This document shows, piece by piece, positions 9,173-17,229 of a stretch of DNA of 64,000 bases; the first letter of the stretch is position 1; every line of letters begins with the position of its first letter. Origin of the DNA: DASRIA01 sp963724065 (GTDB lineage Bacteria > Actinomycetota > Thermoleophilia > Solirubrobacterales > JBBDJG01); the NCBI GenBank assembly GCA_963724065.1, contig CAVRTB010000001.1:682001-746000 (forward strand), given 5' to 3'. The notes beneath the pieces were generated by a model that was given only the letters and a program-made list of their open reading frames with translations, had not been told where the DNA came from and did no database searches. Both the position numbers and the translations under genes were made by a program.

Positions 9173-11179
9173 ATGCGTAAGCAGGTGTTGGTGTCAGTCG
9201 ACCGGGGCGAGACCCGGGTCGCGATACTCGAAAGCAAGAAGGCGGCCGCACGCGGCCAGCAGACCGAGCCGCTCAAGGGCATGCCGAAGGTCGATGACGA
9301 ATGGCGCGTCGGCGAGCTCTACATCGAGCGCCGCGGTCGCCGGTCGATCGTTGGCAACGTCTACAAGGGCCGCGTCGACAACGTGCTCGGCGGGATGGAG
9401 GCCGCGTTCGTCGACATCGGCCTCGAGAAGAACGGCTTCCTCCACGTGGACGAGATCGTCACGGGCGACGGGCGCACCCACCGTCGCGGGCGCGGGCGCG
9501 GAGGACCGCGGATCGCCGACCTGCTGAAGGCCGGGCAGGAGATCGTCGTGCAGGTTACGAAGGACCCGATCGGGACCAAGGGAGCGCGTCTGTCGATGGA
9601 GGTGTCGATCCCCGGCCGCTATCTGGTCTTCGTCCCCGACGGGGACGGGGTCGGCGTGTCGCGCCGGCTGCCCGACAAGGAGCGCGAGCGCCTGCGCAAG
9701 CTCGCCTCCGGCCTGAAGCTGAAGGATGCGGGTCTGATCATCCGCACGGCCGCGCACGGCGCGCGCAAGAGCGACATGGAGCGCGAGCTCCAGTACCTCT
9801 TCCGCCTGGACGAGGTGCTCCAGAGCCGCGTCGAGGAGTCGCGCGGGCCGACGATGGTCTTCCAGGAGGCCGACCTGCCGATCCGCGTCGTGCGCGACGT
9901 CTACTCGCGCGAGTTCGAGCGCGCGGTGATCGACGACGAGAAGCAGCACCACCGCATGACCAGCTTCTTCACGCGCACGGCGCCGGAGCTGGTCGACCGG
10001 GTCGAGCTGCACCACGATGAGGACCTGTTCCAGAACTCGGGCATCAACGAGGTCTTCAACCAGACCCTCTCCCGGCGGGTCGACCTCCCGCACGGCGGCT
10101 ACCTGATGATCGACCACGCCGAGGCGCTCACCGTGATCGACGTGAACACGGGCAGCTACACGGGCCGCGGCAAGGGCTCGCTGGAGGACACGATCGTCAA
10201 GACCAACCTGCAGGCCGCGGAGGAGGTGGTGCGCCAGCTGAGGCTGCGTGACATCGGCGGGATCATCGTCATCGACTTCATCGACATGGCGTACACCCGC
10301 AACCGCGACAAGGTCCTCGGTGTGCTGAAGACCGCGCTCGAGGGCGACCGCACGCGCACCCACGTCGTCGAGATCTCGCCGCTCGGCCTGGTCGAGATGA
10401 CGCGCCAGAACGTCTCGGAGGGCGTGCGCGAGATCATGAACAAGACGTGTCCCACCTGCGACGGCGAGGGCGTCGTGCGCTCCGAGGAGACGATCGCGAT
10501 CGACGTCGAGCGCGGGCTGCGCAAGATGGCCAAGGATTCCAAGGCGGAGGGCTGTCTGGTGCAGGTGCACCCGCGCGTCGCCGCGATCCTGATCGGCGGC
10601 GGAGGCAAGCCACTGCGCGAGCTCGAGGAGGACACCGGCAAGATCTTCCACTTCCAGGGCACGGAGGGCATCCCGCTCGATACCTTCAGGATCACCTCCG
10701 AGGGCACGCGCGCGGAGATCGAGGAGATCGCGCTGCCGTTCAAGCAGGGCGAGGAGGTCCTGATCCGGATCGAGGAGCCCCACATGTACAACATCGATGA
10801 CGCGATCGCGAAGATCGACGGATACGTGATCTCGGTCGTCGGCGGCGGCCCGTTCGTGGGCGAGAGCAAGCTGATCAGGATCGACGAGGTGAAGCGCACG
10901 GCGGCCTACGCGAGCCTCGTGACCGGCAACGGCGTTCCAGAGCCCGCGCCCGCCCGGGCGAAGAAGAAGCCCCCGGCCGCGGAGGAGTCCGCGCCCGAGC
11001 CGGAGGACGGCGAGGAGCCGGCGGCGGACGCGGACGGCGGCTCCGAGGAGGACGGCGCCGCTGAGGAGGAAGGTGGCAAGCTACAATCGAACGGCTCTAC
11101 GAGCAGACCACGCCGCCGGGGCCGCAGAGGCGGACGGCGGCGTTCTGGCGCTCGGGGCGGTACTTCAAGCAGCGAATGA
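9173..11179 (+). CDS. rne: Ribonuclease E/G family endoribonuclease
   Basis: Single-strand-specific endonuclease for mRNA decay and rRNA/tRNA processing. 668 aa: an S1-like RNA-binding domain (GNVYKGRVDNVLGGMEAAFVDIG, with an Arg/Gly insert GRGRGG), the catalytic core with metal-binding Asp in IDVNTGSYTGRG (about 323) and VIDFIDM (about 368), and the Zn-link CPTC (about 426-429). A TRAM-like segment follows, then an acidic tail and an Arg/Gly-rich end. ATG 9173 is set by AAGGAG 5 nt upstream. The last codons overlap rplU. Naming it Rne or Rng is arbitrary: the core is shared and the C-terminal extension is short. Confidence 0.93.
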   Translation: MRKQVLVSVDRGETRVAILESKKAAARGQQTEPLKGMPKVDDEWRVGELYIERRGRRSIVGNVYKGRVDNVLGGMEAAFVDIGLEKNGFLHVDEIVTGDGRTHRRGRGRGGPRIADLLKAGQEIVVQVTKDPIGTKGARLSMEVSIPGRYLVFVPDGDGVGVSRRLPDKERERLRKLASGLKLKDAGLIIRTAAHGARKSDMERELQYLFRLDEVLQSRVEESRGPTMVFQEADLPIRVVRDVYSREFERAVIDDEKQHHRMTSFFTRTAPELVDRVELHHDEDLFQNSGINEVFNQTLSRRVDLPHGGYLMIDHAEALTVIDVNTGSYTGRGKGSLEDTIVKTNLQAAEEVVRQLRLRDIGGIIVIDFIDMAYTRNRDKVLGVLKTALEGDRTRTHVVEISPLGLVEMTRQNVSEGVREIMNKTCPTCDGEGVVRSEETIAIDVERGLRKMAKDSKAEGCLVQVHPRVAAILIGGGGKPLRELEEDTGKIFHFQGTEGIPLDTFRITSEGTRAEIEEIALPFKQGEEVLIRIEEPHMYNIDDAIAKIDGYVISVVGGGPFVGESKLIRIDEVKRTAAYASLVTGNGVPEPAPARAKKKPPAAEESAPEPEDGEEPAADADGGSEEDGAAEEEGGKLQSNGSTSRPRRRGRRGGRRRSGARGGTSSSE

Positions 11180-11550
11180 CCTACGCAATCGTTGAAATCG
11201 GCGGCAAGCAGTACCGAGTGCAAGAGGGCGACTCGGTCCTCGTCGACCGCGTGGGCGAGGACGAGGGCGCGAAGGTCTCGCCCCGCGCGCTGCTGTTCGC
11301 GGACGGCAAGACCGCGGTGATGGACGGCCCCGACCTCGGCAAGGTGAAGGTCGAGGCGGTCGTCACCGAGCACCTGAAGGGCCCGAAGATCCGCGTCGCG
11401 ACATACCGGCCCAAGAAGCGCACCCGCCGTCAGATGGGCCACCGGTCGCACCTCACGCGGCTCGAGATCAGGACGATCACGGGGCCGTCCGGGTCGGCCG
11501 CCAAGCGCACCGCGAAGCAGGAAGAGAAGGACGAGACAGATGGCGCATAA
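11176..11550 (+). CDS. rplU: Ribosomal protein bL21
   Basis: 50S subunit protein, 124 aa, starting TYAIVEIGGKQYRVQEGD, with KRTRRQMGHRSHLT near residue 80 binding 23S rRNA. It begins with an ATGA overlap of the RNase E/G stop and ends 11 nt inside rpmA. The Lys/Glu-rich tail after residue 105 extends the usual 103-residue form. Confidence 0.97.
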   Translation: MTYAIVEIGGKQYRVQEGDSVLVDRVGEDEGAKVSPRALLFADGKTAVMDGPDLGKVKVEAVVTEHLKGPKIRVATYRPKKRTRRQMGHRSHLTRLEIRTITGPSGSAAKRTAKQEEKDETDGA

Positions 11551-11794
11551 AAAGGGACTCGGATCGAGCCGCAACGGCCGCGACTCGCAGGCACAGCGCC
11601 TGGGCGTGAAGGTCTTTGCGGGCCAGCGTGTGACCGGCGGCGAGATCATCGTGCGCCAGCGCGGCACGCGCTTCCGCCCCGGCCCGGGCACGGGCATCGG
11701 CCGCGACGACACGATCTTCGCCACCGCTGCCGGCGTGGTCGAGTTCACGACGGGCCGCCACGGGCGTCGGATCTCGGTCCTCTCGGCCGAGTAG
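11540..11794 (+). CDS. rpmA: Ribosomal protein bL27
   Basis: 50S subunit protein whose N-terminus reaches the peptidyl-transferase centre. 84 aa, beginning AHKKGLGSSRNGRDS with the conserved KVFAGQRVTGGEIIVRQRGT. No Firmicutes-style N-terminal propeptide is present. Overlaps the end of rplU by 11 nt. Confidence 0.97.
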   Translation: MAHKKGLGSSRNGRDSQAQRLGVKVFAGQRVTGGEIIVRQRGTRFRPGPGTGIGRDDTIFATAAGVVEFTTGRHGRRISVLSAE

Positions 11795-11825
11795 CAACCT
11801 GATCCCGCGTGGCTTGTCCGGTCGT

Positions 11826-11831
11826 TAGGCT
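11826..11831 (+). promoter_or_regulatory. Candidate -10 box (TAGGCT) for obgE-proB
   Basis: TAGGCT is 9 nt before the obgE ATG, so transcription would start at or very near the start codon. It may give an internal promoter separating obgE/proB from the L21-L27 genes. Confidence 0.35.
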
Positions 11832-11840
11832 CGGCTGACG

Positions 11841-13166
11841 ATGCTGTACGACCGCGCGACGATCCATGTGGAGGCGGGGGGCGGCGGCAACGGCTGCATG
11901 AGCTTCCGCCGCGAGGCCCACGTTCCGCGTGGCGGGCCCGACGGGGGAGACGGCGGGGGCGGCGGTGACGTGATCGTGGTCGCGGACGCCAGCCTGCGTG
12001 ACCTCGCCACGTACCGCCACAAGCGCCACTTCCGCGCCGAGCGCGGCGGGCACGGCCAGGGCAAGCAACGCCACGGCGCGACGGGCGAGGACCTGATCCT
12101 GCGTGTCCCGTGCGGCACCGTCGTCGAGGACCTCGCGCGCGGCGTGCGCCACGACCTGACTTCGAGTGGCCGCCGCGCCGTGCTCGCGCGAGGCGGCGCC
12201 GGCGGCGCGGGCAACAAGCGCTTCGCGACGTCGACTCGGCAGGCGCCGCGGTTCGCCGAGCGCGGCCTGCCCGGCGGCGACGCCACGATCGAGTTGCGGC
12301 TCAAGCTGCTCGCCGACGTGGGCCTCGTCGGGCTTCCGAACGCGGGCAAGTCGTCGCTGCTGCGGCGGCTCACGCGCGCCCAGCCGAAGGTCGCGGACTA
12401 CCCGTTCACGACGCTCGAGCCGGTGGTCGGGACGATCGAGGACGACGAGGGCCGCCAGCTCGTGCTCGCTGACATCCCCGGGCTGATCGAGGGGGCCGCG
12501 GAGGGCGCCGGGCTCGGCCACGAGTTCCTCGCCCACGTGGAGCGCACGAGCCTGCTGGTGCATGTCGTCGACATCGCCCCGATCGACGGCTCGGATCCCT
12601 GGGATGCCTTCGTGACCGTGCGCGGTGAGCTCGAGCGCTACGGCGCGGCGCTCGAGCAGCGCTCCTACGTCGTGGCCCTCAACAAGACCGACCTGCTCCC
12701 CGCGGACGAGGTCGAGGACGCCGTGGCGCGGTGGCGGGCGCGCCTCGCGGACGACCCGCGGGTGGCCGGCGATCCCGGTCCGGTCGTGCTGCCGCTCTCG
12801 ACCGTCACCGGCGCCGGGCTCGAGGTGCTGGGACGAGCGACTTTCCGCTGGGTGCCGGCGCCGGCCGTCGAGGTTCCGGGCGAGCCGGACGAGCTGGCCG
12901 AGCACGCGGTCTACCGCCCGGGCGACGGCGGGTGGCAGGTCGAGCGCACCTCGGACACGTGCTTTCGCATCAGCGGATCCGCGGTCGAGCGCCTGGTCGG
13001 CCGGCACGACCTCGACAACCCGGATGCGCTCGCCTACATCGAGGAGCGGCTGAAGACGATGGGCGTCGTCAAGAAGCTCGAGGCCGAGGGCTTCGCCCCC
13101 GGCGACGAGGTCGAGATCGGTGAGGTCGCGTTCGCGCTCTATCCAGGGCTGCCCCAGGAGGGATGA
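11841..13166 (+). CDS. obgE: Obg GTPase (CgtA)
   Basis: Ribosome-assembly and stringent-response GTPase. 441 aa: glycine-rich Obg fold (residues 1-155, GGGGNGCMSFRRE, GGPDGGDGG), G domain with G1 GLPNAGKSSLL, G3 DIPGLIEGA and G4 NKTD, then the C-terminal OCT domain (about 350-430) found in Gram-positive Obg proteins. Follows L27 as in most genomes. Confidence 0.96.
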   Translation: MLYDRATIHVEAGGGGNGCMSFRREAHVPRGGPDGGDGGGGGDVIVVADASLRDLATYRHKRHFRAERGGHGQGKQRHGATGEDLILRVPCGTVVEDLARGVRHDLTSSGRRAVLARGGAGGAGNKRFATSTRQAPRFAERGLPGGDATIELRLKLLADVGLVGLPNAGKSSLLRRLTRAQPKVADYPFTTLEPVVGTIEDDEGRQLVLADIPGLIEGAAEGAGLGHEFLAHVERTSLLVHVVDIAPIDGSDPWDAFVTVRGELERYGAALEQRSYVVALNKTDLLPADEVEDAVARWRARLADDPRVAGDPGPVVLPLSTVTGAGLEVLGRATFRWVPAPAVEVPGEPDELAEHAVYRPGDGGWQVERTSDTCFRISGSAVERLVGRHDLDNPDALAYIEERLKTMGVVKKLEAEGFAPGDEVEIGEVAFALYPGLPQEG

Positions 13167-13172
13167 TCTGAC

Positions 13173-14273
13173 GTGCCGTTGACGGTGGTGAAGCTCGGGT
13201 CCACGTTGGTCGCCGACGATGACGGGAGCGTGCGCGACGGCGTGCTGCGCGAGGTGTGCCGGCAGGTCGGCGCGATCCACGCCGACGGTCAGTCGGCGAC
13301 GCTCGTCACCTCCGGCGCGATCGCGCTCGGTGTGCGCAAGATGCGCAGGCCCGTGCGGCCCACCGCGATCGAGGAGCTCCAGGCCGCCTCCGCCGTCGGC
13401 CAGGGCCCGCTATACGACGTCTACTCCGGTCTGCTCGGCGAGCATGGGGTGGAGTCAGCGCAGGTCCTGCTCACGTTCCTGGACATCTCGGCGCGCGAGC
13501 AGTACGTGAACGCAAGGCGCACGCTCGCGAAGCTCCTCGATTGGAACGTCGTGCCGGTGATCAACGAGAACGACACGACCGCGACCGACGAGATCAGCTT
13601 CGGCGACAACGACATCCTCGCCGCGCAGGTCGCGATCCTGATGTCGGCGGACCTGCTTGTCGTGCTGTCGGATGTCGATGGGCTGTTCACGGCCGACCCG
13701 GCCAGGGACCCGAGCGCGCGGCTCGTGGACGAGGTGACCGACATCGCCAAGCTCGGCGACTACGAGATCGGGATGTCGAGCTCTCACGTCGGCTCGGGCG
13801 GCATGCGCAGCAAGGTGCTGTGTGCGGAGATGGCGACGGCCGCCGGCATCCCGGTCGTGATCTGCAACGGGACCGAGCCGGGCACCCTCCTGCGCGCGGT
13901 CCGCGGCGAGCCCGCCGGGACGCGCTTTCACCCGCAGGCACGGCGCCAGTCGAGCTTCAAGCTGTGGCTGCGCTACGCAAAGGGCTCCCGCGGCAGCGTG
14001 GTCGTCGACGCCGGTGCGGAGCGGGCGCTGCGCGAGCAGGGCACCAGCCTGCTGCCGGTCGGCGTGGTCGACGTGCGGGGGGAGTTCGAGGCGGGTGACG
14101 CCGTCGACGTGCTCCCGGCGGGCGACGGCACCCGCGCGATCGGCAAGGGCATCACCAACCTCTCGGCGCAGGACCTTCGACGCGTCAAGGGCCTCAAGTC
14201 CGCGCAGGTGCGCGAGATCCTGCCCCGCGCCGGCGAGGAGGCCGTGCACCGCGATTACTTCGTGTTGAGATGA
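13173..14273 (+). CDS. proB: Glutamate 5-kinase
   Basis: First step of proline synthesis: ATP-dependent phosphorylation of glutamate. 366 aa with an amino-acid-kinase domain (VVKLGSTLV, TSGAIALG, NENDTT, GSGGMRSKV) and a C-terminal PUA domain (about 275-360). Start GTG 13173, six nt after obgE. proA, the next pathway enzyme, lies 413 nt downstream, separated by an opposite-strand gene whose end overlaps proB by 19 nt. Confidence 0.95.
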   Translation: MPLTVVKLGSTLVADDDGSVRDGVLREVCRQVGAIHADGQSATLVTSGAIALGVRKMRRPVRPTAIEELQAASAVGQGPLYDVYSGLLGEHGVESAQVLLTFLDISAREQYVNARRTLAKLLDWNVVPVINENDTTATDEISFGDNDILAAQVAILMSADLLVVLSDVDGLFTADPARDPSARLVDEVTDIAKLGDYEIGMSSSHVGSGGMRSKVLCAEMATAAGIPVVICNGTEPGTLLRAVRGEPAGTRFHPQARRQSSFKLWLRYAKGSRGSVVVDAGAERALREQGTSLLPVGVVDVRGEFEAGDAVDVLPAGDGTRAIGKGITNLSAQDLRRVKGLKSAQVREILPRAGEEAVHRDYFVLR

Positions 14274-14641
14274 ACCCCTTCTCGTCCGCGGTCGTCCGCC
14301 ATGGTCACGCGCCCGTCGCGGATCCCGAACGCGAATGCGACCCACTGGTCGAGCGGCGCGCCGCTTTCGCTGCCGTGCCCGGTGAACCGGATTTCGGTGA
14401 GGACCGCGTCACCGTCCTCGCCGATCACATCCGTGTGAATCTGAAGGTCGGAAAAGGCATCGATCCATCCCTCGAGGTAGCTGCGTACGGCCTCGGGACC
14501 ACGGTGCAGCGCGGGGTCGGGATCCTCATCCGAGACCTGCCACTCGATGGCCGGATCCAACATCTGAACGTACTCATCCAGGTTCCGGCTGTTGAACAGC
14601 ACTTCCAGCCGCCTCACCACTTGGACGTTGGCCGATTCCAT
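14255..14641 (-). CDS. SnoaL/NTF2-like fold protein
   Basis: 128 aa on the strand opposite proB and proA. The pattern MESANVQVVRRLEVLFNSRN, IEWQVSDEDPDP, FSDLQIHTDVI and WVAFAFGIRDGRV is typical of the SnoaL-like branch of the NTF2-like superfamily, which includes small-molecule isomerases, cyclases and ligand-binding proteins. ATG 14641 gives the family-standard N-terminus. Substrate unknown. It overlaps the proB 3' end tail to tail and interrupts what is usually a contiguous proB-proA pair. Confidence 0.75.
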   Translation of the reverse strand: MESANVQVVRRLEVLFNSRNLDEYVQMLDPAIEWQVSDEDPDPALHRGPEAVRSYLEGWIDAFSDLQIHTDVIGEDGDAVLTEIRFTGHGSESGAPLDQWVAFAFGIRDGRVTMADDRGREGVHLNTK

Positions 14642-14673
14642 GCGTGCCCGAGTATGCCGGACCACTTGCCCGG

Positions 14674-14679
14674 TACCCT
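14674..14679 (+). promoter_or_regulatory. Candidate leaderless -10 box (TACCCT) of proA
   Basis: TACCCT ends 6 nt before the proA ATG, so the predicted transcription start coincides with the start codon. It would give proA-nadD-rsfS their own promoter, needed because the SnoaL-like gene lies between proB and proA. Confidence 0.45.
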
Positions 14680-14685
14680 TTCCGC

Positions 14686-15957
14686 ATGGCAATCGGGACG
14701 AGAACCGTAGCGGAGACATGCGCCCAGGCCAAGGCGGCGTCGCGTCGCCTGGCCACGCTCGACGCCGCGACCAAGGACGCGGCGCTGCGCGCGATCGCCC
14801 ACGAGCTAGAGGCGCGGGTCGACGAGATCATCGAGGCCAACGCGGGCGACCTCGAGGCGGGCCGCGCAGCCGGGCTGACGGACGCGCTGATCGATCGGCT
14901 CACGCTCAACGAGGAGCGCGTGCGGGCGATGGCCGCCGGCGTGCGCGCGATCGTCGAGCTCGATGACCCGATCGGTGAGGAGCTCGAAGCGCGCACCCTT
15001 TACAACGGACTCGAGCTGCGCAAGGTCCGGGTGCCGCTCGGAGTCGTCGCGATCGTCTACGAGGCGCGGCCCAACGTGACCGTGGATGCCGCCGCGCTCG
15101 CGATCAAGTCCGGGAACGCGGTCGTGCTGCGCGGCTCCTCGACGGCCGAGCGCTCCAACGCGGCGCTCGCCGGGATCGTCGCGGAGGCGGCAGAGGGTGC
15201 CGGCCTGCCGGAGGGCTCCGTGGCCCTGATCGGCGGCGGCGACCGCGCCGAGCTGACGGAGCTCGCGCGTCAGGACCGCTACGTCGACCTGATCATCCCC
15301 CGTGGTGGCGGCGGGTTGAAGGACGCTTTGAAGGACGTCGCCACTGTCCCGGTGATCTACGCCGCGGCGGGCAACTGCCACGTGTACGTCGACGACGCCG
15401 CCGACGTCGCGATGGCGCAGCGGATCGCCTACAACGCAAAGGTGCAGCGGCCCGGCGTGTGCAACTCCGCGGAGACGCTGCTCGTGCACTCCGCCGTCGC
15501 AAGCGAGGTGCTCCCCGGATTGATGGACAAGCTGGGCGAGGCCGGCGTCGAGCTGCGGGTGGACTCGCGGACCCGCGCCCTGGCCGGCCGCGACGGCGAC
15601 GGCCTGGTCGCCGCCACGGACGACGACTGGGACACCGAGTACCTCGGGATGACGATGGCGGTCAAGGTCGTGGACAGCCTCGAGGAGGCGATCAACCACA
15701 TCAACGCTCACGGGACGGGGCACTCGGAAGCGATCGTGACGGGCAACGACGCCGCCGCGCGGGCGTTCACGAGCGAGGTGGACGCGGCGTGCGTGTATGT
15801 GAACGCCTCGACCCGGTTCACCGACGGCGGCGAGTTCGGCCTCGGCGCCGAGATGGGCAACTCGACCCAGAAGCTGCACGCGCGCGGGCCGATCGCCCTG
15901 CGCGAGCTGACCACCTCGAAGTACGTGGTCCAGGGCACCGGCCAGGTACGCGAGTAG
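14686..15957 (+). CDS. proA: Gamma-glutamyl phosphate reductase
   Basis: NADPH-dependent second step of proline synthesis. 423 aa, aldehyde-dehydrogenase-like fold, with YEARPNVTVDAAALAIKSGN, LIIPRGG, and the catalytic Cys in RPGVCNSAETLLV; ends with RGPIALRELTTSKYV. ATG 14686 starts MAIGTRTVAETC; an upstream ATG at 14644 would overlap the promoter and is less likely. nadD begins 10 nt after the stop. Confidence 0.95.
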   Translation: MAIGTRTVAETCAQAKAASRRLATLDAATKDAALRAIAHELEARVDEIIEANAGDLEAGRAAGLTDALIDRLTLNEERVRAMAAGVRAIVELDDPIGEELEARTLYNGLELRKVRVPLGVVAIVYEARPNVTVDAAALAIKSGNAVVLRGSSTAERSNAALAGIVAEAAEGAGLPEGSVALIGGGDRAELTELARQDRYVDLIIPRGGGGLKDALKDVATVPVIYAAAGNCHVYVDDAADVAMAQRIAYNAKVQRPGVCNSAETLLVHSAVASEVLPGLMDKLGEAGVELRVDSRTRALAGRDGDGLVAATDDDWDTEYLGMTMAVKVVDSLEEAINHINAHGTGHSEAIVTGNDAAARAFTSEVDAACVYVNASTRFTDGGEFGLGAEMGNSTQKLHARGPIALRELTTSKYVVQGTGQVRE

Positions 15958-15967
15958 GCGCTCGAAG

Positions 15968-16561
15968 CTGCGAACTGGAATTCTCGGAGGCGTCTTCAAT
16001 CCGCCGCACACCGGTCACATGGTGTGCGCGCAGGAGGCGTGGTGGCAACTCGGGCTGGACGGCGTCGTGCTGATGCCGGTCGGTGAGCCCTCGCACCGGG
16101 AGATCGACGGCGACCCCGGCCGCGAGGTGCGCGTGCGCCTCTGCGAGGCGGCTGCCGAGGGCGCGGACTGGCTGACGGTGTCACGAATAGATGTGGACCG
16201 GCCGGGTGAGACGTACACGGTGGACACGCTGGAGGACCTTCGCGCGCAACGACCCGACGACGAGTTCGTGTTCGTGCTCGGCGCCGACCAGGCGCAGCGG
16301 ATGCCCGAGTGGCGTGAGCCCGGGCGGGTGCTCGAGCTGGCGCGGCTGGCGGTGGCAGAGCGCGCCGGCGTGACGGCCCGCAGCGTCGAGGAGGCGCTCG
16401 CCGGCATCGGCGGCGGCGGCCGCGTCACGTTCTTCGCGATGCCGCGCGTCGACGTCTCGTCGACCGACGTGCGGGAGCGCGTCGCCGCCGGGCGCCCGTA
16501 CCGTTACCTGGTGCCGGAGCGCGTGGCTGACCTGATCGAGCGGGAGGGGTTGTACCGGTGA
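15968..16561 (+). CDS. nadD: Nicotinate-nucleotide adenylyltransferase with a non-standard start
   Basis: Makes deamido-NAD from NaMN and ATP. The nucleotidyl-transferase signature GILGGVFNPPHTGHM must be translated, yet between the in-frame stop at 15908-15910 and the signature there is no ATG, GTG or TTG. The best candidate is CTG 15968, giving 197 aa beginning LRTGILGG, a normal NadD length. ATT 15980 is an alternative. SSTDVRERV near the C-terminus is the second family motif. Position between proA and rsfS is standard. A base error in the assembly is possible. Confidence 0.85.
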   Translation: MRTGILGGVFNPPHTGHMVCAQEAWWQLGLDGVVLMPVGEPSHREIDGDPGREVRVRLCEAAAEGADWLTVSRIDVDRPGETYTVDTLEDLRAQRPDDEFVFVLGADQAQRMPEWREPGRVLELARLAVAERAGVTARSVEEALAGIGGGGRVTFFAMPRVDVSSTDVRERVAAGRPYRYLVPERVADLIEREGLYR

Positions 16562-16953
16562 GCGCCGAGACGGCCGCTCGAGACGCGCAGTCCTCGGAGG
16601 AGCTGGCGCGCCGCATCGCGGCCGTCGCGCTCGACAAGAAGGCGCACGACGTCATGGTGCTCGACATGCGCGAGGTGGTGTCGTACACGGACTTCCTCGT
16701 GATCGCGACCGGCAATACGGAGCGCCAGACGCACGCGATCCAGGAGGCGGTGTACCAGGACCTCAAGCACGCGGACGACGACGCCCGCACGCCGCGGCGC
16801 GTCGAGGGCGGGTCGGAGGGCCGCTGGATCCTGATGGACTACTACGACGTCGTCGTGCACATCTTCACCCCGGAAGCACGTGGGTACTACCGCCTCGAGA
16901 CGCTTTGGGGAGAGGTTCCGGAACTCGAGGTCGAGCAGGCCGAGTCGGTCTAG
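16558..16953 (+). CDS. rsfS: Ribosomal silencing factor RsfS
   Basis: Binds uL14 and blocks 30S-50S joining in starvation. 131 aa with KKAHDVMVLDMREVVSYTDFLVIATG, TPRRVEGGSEGRWILMDYYDVVVHIF typical of the Iojap/RsfS family. GTG 16558 overlaps the nadD stop by 4 nt, the usual nadD-rsfS coupling. Confidence 0.95.
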   Translation: MSAETAARDAQSSEELARRIAAVALDKKAHDVMVLDMREVVSYTDFLVIATGNTERQTHAIQEAVYQDLKHADDDARTPRRVEGGSEGRWILMDYYDVVVHIFTPEARGYYRLETLWGEVPELEVEQAESV

Positions 16954-16982
16954 CCGCTGCGTCCGGCGCGCGCCCGTACGGG

Positions 16983-17229
16983 TCAGCTCGTTAGGTGGCC
17001 GGCCTCGTCGGACGAGAAATCCGGGCCCTCAGCCAACACGTTGCGCGCCATCTGGTGATCTCCGCGATCGTGAGGGTCGATCGCTTGCGCCCTTACCAAC
17101 CGAGCGACCGCCTTGCCTCGCCGGGTAACCAGAACCTCCTCACCCTGCTCCACGCGCTCCATGAAATATCCGAACTGGTTTCGGAACTCGTGTGCGCCGA
17201 CGACCCTCTTCCCCTCGGCGACTGACTGA
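16983..17229 (-). other. Phd/YefM-like antitoxin sequence without its own start codon
   Basis: Immediately 3' of the tRNA the frame encodes VVGAHEFRNQFGYFMERVEQ and GEEVLVTRRGKAVARL, the N-terminal DNA-binding fold of type II Phd/YefM antitoxins, then about 35 residues that could be a toxin-binding tail. No ATG, GTG or TTG precedes the domain between the tRNA and GAHEF; the first in-frame ATG falls inside the fold. No toxin gene follows. It is either expressed only as a fusion with the upstream nuclease frame or is a remnant. Confidence 0.6.
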
